From: Ruminococcus sp.
Lineage (GTDB): Bacteria; Bacillota; Clostridia; Oscillospirales; Acutalibacteraceae
Direction of reading: 5' to 3'
Length of the DNA: 46,044 bases
NCBI GenBank assembly: GCA_024403825.1
Contig: JAKSRB010000007.1
Span: forward strand, 1 to 46,044
The notes beneath the pieces are model-generated. The model was not told where the DNA came from. It worked only from the letters and a program-made list of their open reading frames with translations, and made no database searches. Of the stretch, positions 42,621 through 46,044 are shown in pieces (positions within the stretch are counted from its first letter, which is position 1; each line of letters begins with the position of its first letter). The position numbers were made by a program, and so were the translations under genes.

Positions 42621-43574
42621 TTATTCGTCTTCCTTCTGAAGACCGAAACCGAGAGAATTAAGCTTCTGTACAACTTCTTCAAGTGACTTTCTGCCGAGGT
42701 TACGAACCTTCATCATATCCTCTTCGGTCTTATTTATAAGATCCTCTACAGTATTAATTCCTGCACGCTTCAAACAATTAAATGAACGCACTGAAAGGTC
42801 AAGATCTTCAATAGTCATTTCAAGGATTTTTTCCTTGCCCTTGTCATCCTTTTCAACCATAACTTCAGCACTTGAAGCCTTGTCTGAAAGATTAACAAAG
42901 AGGTTGAGATGCTCAGTAAGAACCTTTGCTGACAAAGATACTGCCTCCTGAGCATTGATAACACCATTAGTCCAAACATCTAAAGTAAGCTTGTCATAGT
43001 CAGTAATCTGACCAACACGAGTATTATCAACAGTATAGTTGACCTTTAATACCGGAGTATATATAGAGTCAATAGGTAAAACACCTATAACATTATTACC
43101 TGTTAAAAGCTTGTTACGCTCAGCTGGAATATAACCACGACCCTTGTCGATTGTGATTTCCATATTCAGCTTTGCACCCTCGCCGAGAGTAGCAATGTGA
43201 AGCTCAGGGTTAAGGATTTCAACTTCGCTATCACACTTAATGTCGGCAGCTGTCACAACACAAGGACCTTCGGCTGCAATTTCGACAACCTTAGGGCTTA
43301 TCTCATAGAGCTTTGGAACAAGGCTTTTCATATTAAGAACAATTTCCGTAACGTCTTCCTTTACGCCGGGAATAGTTGAAAATTCGTGAAGAACGCCGTC
43401 AATCTTAATAGATGTAACCGCACAGCCTTCAAGTGAGGAAAGTAAAACTCTGCGAAGGCTATTGCCTAAGGTGTTGCCAAATCCACGCTCAAGTGGTTCA
43501 ACAACAAATCTGCCGTACTTTCCGTCCTCGGTTAATTCCTCGGTTTCAATTCTTGGCTTTTCAATTTCTATCAT
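42621..43574 (-). CDS. rpoA: DNA-directed RNA polymerase subunit alpha
   Basis: 317-residue RNA polymerase alpha subunit. The N-terminal domain has [36 protein letters not shown] (the dimerisation helix) and the C-terminal domain has [44 protein letters not shown], which contacts UP elements and activators. Length and order (rpsD-rpoA-rplQ) are standard. ATG with GGAGG-type RBS. Confidence 0.99.
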   Translation of the reverse strand: MIEIEKPRIETEELTEDGKYGRFVVEPLERGFGNTLGNSLRRVLLSSLEGCAVTSIKIDGVLHEFSTIPGVKEDVTEIVLNMKSLVPKLYEISPKVVEIAAEGPCVVTAADIKCDSEVEILNPELHIATLGEGAKLNMEITIDKGRGYIPAERNKLLTGNNVIGVLPIDSIYTPVLKVNYTVDNTRVGQITDYDKLTLDVWTNGVINAQEAVSLSAKVLTEHLNLFVNLSDKASSAEVMVEKDDKGKEKILEMTIEDLDLSVRSFNCLKRAGINTVEDLINKTEEDMMKVRNLGRKSLEEVVQKLNSLGFGLQKEDE

Positions 43575-43649
43575 TCGCGAATCCTCCTAAACAATCAAGC
43601 AGCTGCATATACAACTAATGTGTATGTAACCTGCAAAAAATTAAACGGA

Positions 43650-44252
43650 TTACTTGGAGTACAACTCGACAATGAGGTGTTCTTCAACAGGAAAGTCAAT
43701 ATCCTCTCTCTGTGGAGCTGCAATAACCTTACCGCCAAGAAGATTCTCGCTCTTCTGGAGCCACTTAGGAGTTACTGAAGAAGATGTTTCACCGTCAGCA
43801 ATAGCCTTAAATCTTGTTGTTGAACGGCTCTTTTCCTTAACCTCGATAACATCGCCAACCTTAACAAGGTATGATGGGATGTTTACCTTCTGACCATTTA
43901 CAGTAAAGTGAGCATGGCTTACAAGAACTCTTGCTTCTCTTCTTGTTGCTGCAAGACCGAGTCTGAAAATAACATTGTCAAGTCTGCGTTCAATGAGTGT
44001 AAGAAGAACAGCACCTGTCTTACCCTCAGCCTTTTCAGCCTTTTCATAGTAAGCTCTGAACTGCTTTTCCTGAACGCCATAAATAAACTTAACTTTCTGC
44101 TTTTCAGTGAGCTGCATGCTGTACTCACTCTTTTTTCTTCTCATCTTACCGCCAGGGTTTCTGTTGGAAGTCTTTTTAGAATAACCCATTACAGCAGGTG
44201 AAATGCCAAGTGCTCTGCAACGCTTTGCGATTGGCTGCATATTCTTTGCCAT
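43650..44252 (-). CDS. rpsD: 30S ribosomal protein S4
   Basis: 200-residue small-subunit assembly protein. The S4 RNA-binding domain reads ERRLDNVIFRLGLAATRREARVLVSHAHFTVNGQKVNIPSYLVKVGD. The N-terminus (MAKNMQPIAKRCRALGISPAVMGY) lacks the zinc-binding cysteines, so it is the zinc-free form. In bacilli S4 often regulates its own mRNA through a leader pseudoknot; no such element was recognised here. It lies between rpsK and rpoA. ATG with GGAGG RBS. Confidence 0.98.
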   Translation of the reverse strand: MAKNMQPIAKRCRALGISPAVMGYSKKTSNRNPGGKMRRKKSEYSMQLTEKQKVKFIYGVQEKQFRAYYEKAEKAEGKTGAVLLTLIERRLDNVIFRLGLAATRREARVLVSHAHFTVNGQKVNIPSYLVKVGDVIEVKEKSRSTTRFKAIADGETSSSVTPKWLQKSENLLGGKVIAAPQREDIDFPVEEHLIVELYSK

Positions 44253-44274
44253 AGATATATCCTCCTTTTAAATA

Positions 44275-44676
44275 CTATACGCGTCTTCTCTTTGGAGGAC
44301 GGCATCCATTATGAGGAATTGGAGTAACATCTTTAATCATAGTTACTTCAAGACCAGCTGTCTGCAATGCTCTGATTGCAGCTTCTCTGCCCTGTCCAGG
44401 TCCTTTTACATAAACCTCGACGAACTTCATACCGTGTTCCATTGCTGCTTTAGCGGCAGTTTCAGCTGCTGACTGAGCGGCAAATGGAGTTGACTTCTTA
44501 GAACCTCTGAATCCAAGCTCGCCTGCACTTGCCCAAGAAACAGCATTGCCCTGTGTATCAGAAATTGTAACAATAGTATTGTTAAATGTTGACTGAATAT
44601 GAGCCTGGCCCTTTTCGATATTTTTGCGTTCACGACGACGGCGAACTACTTTTTTACCACCTTTTGGTGCTGCCAT
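44275..44676 (-). CDS. rpsK: 30S ribosomal protein S11
   Basis: 133-residue small-subunit platform protein. It begins [19 protein letters not shown] and has [22 protein letters not shown], then [21 protein letters not shown] and the end [18 protein letters not shown]. Standard position between rpsM and rpsD, 15 bases after rpsM. ATG with a GGAGG-type RBS. Confidence 0.98.
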   Translation of the reverse strand: MAAPKGGKKVVRRRRERKNIEKGQAHIQSTFNNTIVTISDTQGNAVSWASAGELGFRGSKKSTPFAAQSAAETAAKAAMEHGMKFVEVYVKGPGQGREAAIRALQTAGLEVTMIKDVTPIPHNGCRPPKRRRV

Positions 44677-44691
44677 AATCCTTTGCCCTCC

Positions 44692-45060
44692 TTACTTCTT
44701 CTTATTAGCCATGGTCTTACGAGGACCCTTGCGAGTACGAGCGTTTGTCTTTGAACGCTGACCTCTTACAGGTAAGCCTTTTCTGTGACGAACGCCACGG
44801 TAACAACCAATATCAATAAGTCTTTTAATATCAAAAGCAATGTCACGGCGAAGGTCACCTTCAACGCGGCAGTTATGCTCAATGTACTCTCTGAGCTTAG
44901 AAACATCTTCCTCAGTTAAATCTCTGACACGAGTGTCAGGATTTACACCTGTTGCAGCAATAATGTCGTCTGCAGTTTTACGGCCGATACCGAAGATATA
45001 AGTTAAACCGATTTCAACTCTTTTATCTCTTGGTAAGTCAACACCTGCTATACGAGCCAT
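44692..45060 (-). CDS. rpsM: 30S ribosomal protein S13
   Basis: 122-residue small-subunit head protein contacting the P-site t[29 protein letters not shown] is the N-terminus, and the basic tail contains RGLPVRGQ-like [20 protein letters not shown]. Standard position after rpmJ. ATG with GGAGG RBS. Confidence 0.98.
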   Translation of the reverse strand: MARIAGVDLPRDKRVEIGLTYIFGIGRKTADDIIAATGVNPDTRVRDLTEEDVSKLREYIEHNCRVEGDLRRDIAFDIKRLIDIGCYRGVRHRKGLPVRGQRSKTNARTRKGPRKTMANKKK

Positions 45061-45114
45061 ACAGTTGCACCTCCATATAAAATTAAAAAATAGTTATTGT
45101 CAAATTACTGGTAA

Positions 45115-45228
45115 TTAACCCTGACGCTGCTTATGCTTAGGGTTCTCGCAGATTACGAGAGTCTTACCTTTTCTCTTGATGATTTTGCACTTATCGCACA
45201 TTTTCTTTACTGAAGGTCTGACTTTCAT
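45115..45228 (-). CDS. rpmJ: 50S ribosomal protein L36
   Basis: 37-residue ribosomal protein. The minus strand reads [20 protein letters not shown] and ends NPKHKQRQG. The CxxC near residue 11 and the later Cys and His form the zinc site, so this is the zinc-binding form. It sits between infA and rpsM, as usual. ATG with AAAGGAA RBS. Confidence 0.97.
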   Translation of the reverse strand: MKVRPSVKKMCDKCKIIKRKGKTLVICENPKHKQRQG

Positions 45229-45273
45229 TGTATAATCATTCCTTTCTAAAAAATTAGTGTTAATTACTCTGGC

Positions 45274-45492
45274 TTACTTTGAACGCCAGGTAATTCTTCC
45301 TCTGGTCAGGTCATATGGTGACATTTCCACAGTAACCTTATCACCCGGCAAAATGCGAATGAAGTTCATTCTCAATTTGCCTGAAATAACAGCTAATATT
45401 TCGTGCCCGTTCTGAAGTTCAACCTTAAACTGAGCGTTTGGAAGAGCTTCCTTAACAATACCTTCAATTTCAATTACATCCTGTTTAGACAT
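45274..45492 (-). CDS. infA: Translation initiation factor IF-1
   Basis: 72-residue S1/OB-fold initiation factor that binds the ribosomal A site with IF-2 and IF-3. [26 protein letters not shown] and [24 protein letters not shown] are standard. Four bases separate it from the upstream KOW gene, so they are co-transcribed. Confidence 0.99.
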   Translation of the reverse strand: MSKQDVIEIEGIVKEALPNAQFKVELQNGHEILAVISGKLRMNFIRILPGDKVTVEMSPYDLTRGRITWRSK

Positions 45493-45496
45493 ACCG

Positions 45497-45739
45497 TCAA
45501 CCTCCGTTTTTAAAATCTTTTAGAATTTTTCTTATTTTCGGATTGGTTTCAAATGAACCCTTGATAACCGTTTTTGTAGCTTTTAGATGTTTAAGCTTTT
45601 TTCTTTTAGGATGCTCCAGAGTTCTGCGTTTTCCGTCAGCTATAAGAGCATATTCGGAATCAATCTCCAAAACAACAAAAAAGCCACACTTATCACGCCC
45701 TGCCAGAGCTTCGACTATAGTACCTTTTACAATGTTCAT
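45497..45739 (-). CDS. KOW-domain RNA-binding protein (L14e/L6e-like)
   Basis: 80-residue protein with an N-terminal KOW-type barrel: [51 protein letters not shown]. The C-terminus is basic. It is a common clostridial companion between map and infA in the ribosomal protein operon, and resembles archaeal/eukaryotic L14e by fold. The exact role is unknown; a ribosome-associated or rRNA-binding function is likely. ATG with AAAGGTG RBS. Confidence 0.85.
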   Translation of the reverse strand: MNIVKGTIVEALAGRDKCGFFVVLEIDSEYALIADGKRRTLEHPKRKKLKHLKATKTVIKGSFETNPKIRKILKDFKNGG

Positions 45740-45751
45740 AAATCACCTTTA

Positions 45752-46044
45752 TCAACACAAGGTCATAATCTTAGGCCCGTCAGGTGTTATCGCTACTGTG
45801 TGTTCAAAATGAGCAGACAGCTTACCATCAACGGTTACTGTTGTCCACTTATCTTTTAGTACACGCACCTTGTGAGTGCCCTCATTTACCATGGGTTCAA
45901 TGGCTATTGTCATACCCGGAATAAGTCGCACGCCCTTGTTTGGTGTACGGTAATTGGGTACGCTCGGGTCTTCGTGTAAATTCGCACCTACGCCGTGGCC
46001 GACAAAATCTCGTACCACCGAGTAACTGCGAGCTTCGACATACT
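45752..46044 (-). CDS. map: Methionine aminopeptidase, type I (C-terminal part, cut by window end)
   Basis: Removes N-terminal Met from new proteins. The window holds roughly the last 97 residues: [13 protein letters not shown] (metal-ligand His), [21 protein letters not shown] (metal-ligand Glu) and [15 protein letters not shown] (last Glu ligand). The frame continues off the right edge at 46044, so the start lies outside. An ATG is not seen. It leads the visible stretch map-KOW-infA-rpmJ. Confidence 0.96.
   Translation of the reverse strand, partial: YVEARSYSVVRDFVGHGVGANLHEDPSVPNYRTPNKGVRLIPGMTIAIEPMVNEGTHKVRVLKDKWTTVTVDGKLSAHFEHTVAITPDGPKIMTLC

Noticed and set aside
1-46044. CRISPR arrays, tRNA or rRNA genes
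   Set aside because: No regularly spaced repeats, cloverleaf-like segments or rRNA stretches were seen on reading both strands.

Overview
The window looks like the chromosome of a low-GC, anaerobic, spore-forming Firmicute of the Ruminococcus type (Oscillospiraceae/Ruminococcaceae). The reasons are dockerin-bearing secreted proteins and a cohesin-like surface protein, an [FeFe]-hydrogenase maturase (HydF), pyruvate phosphate dikinase, SpoVT, and the Firmicute order map-KOW-infA-rpmJ-rpsM-rpsK-rpsD-rpoA-rplQ. A starch enzyme that carries a dockerin recalls the amylosome of Ruminococcus bromii; the species itself cannot be proven from sequence alone. Most genes lie on the minus strand. Several genes use GTG or TTG starts, and a few starts are corrected here from RBS and promoter positions.

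Layout. 1-5 kb: ppdK (minus), then a short GlmU-type uridylyltransferase and prs (plus). 5-8 kb: murF, ddl and a MIF-family tautomerase (minus), in which a GTG start directly precedes the catalytic proline. 8-14.4 kb: secA, a class B PBP and an FHA-SEDS (FtsW/RodA) fusion, forming a cell-wall synthesis pair. 14.4-17.9 kb: an accessory patch with a helicase-tail remnant (DUF3320-like), an APH-like kinase, an Rpn-family PD-(D/E)XK nuclease, a gene remnant and an HNH nuclease, with related hairpin elements on both sides of the nuclease genes. 17.9-24.1 kb: a secreted protein with a duplicated domain, cardiolipin synthase, a GNAT gene lacking a start codon, a dockerin protein with a degenerate transglutaminase core, and a DegT/DnrJ-type aminotransferase. 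24.2-27.1 kb: hydF with a Cof-type HAD phosphatase, and spoVT. 27.1-30.9 kb: a cohesin-like membrane protein beside a GH13/CBM26/dockerin alpha-amylase. 31-37 kb: a FliB-like protein, then an RND transporter with a very long coiled-coil insertion, preceded in the same direction by a TetR gene with a consensus promoter and overlapping palindromes. 37.1-42.1 kb: asnB with a long acidic tail, an esterase lipoprotein, and a divergent three-gene operon (zinc ribbon, isochorismatase-like hydrolase, RdgB/HAM1). 42.2-46 kb: the end of the ribosomal protein operon, running off the window inside map.

How the genes work together. The most distinctive theme is an extracellular cohesin-dockerin system: a starch-binding amylase and a non-catalytic-looking transglutaminase-fold protein both carry type I-like dockerins with similar recognition segments, and a single-cohesin, single-TM protein next to the amylase could dock them on the cell surface. 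A second theme is envelope building (MurF, Ddl, PBP, FHA-SEDS, Cls, SecA, GlmU-like). A third is a small decaying accessory island of nucleases and gene fragments.
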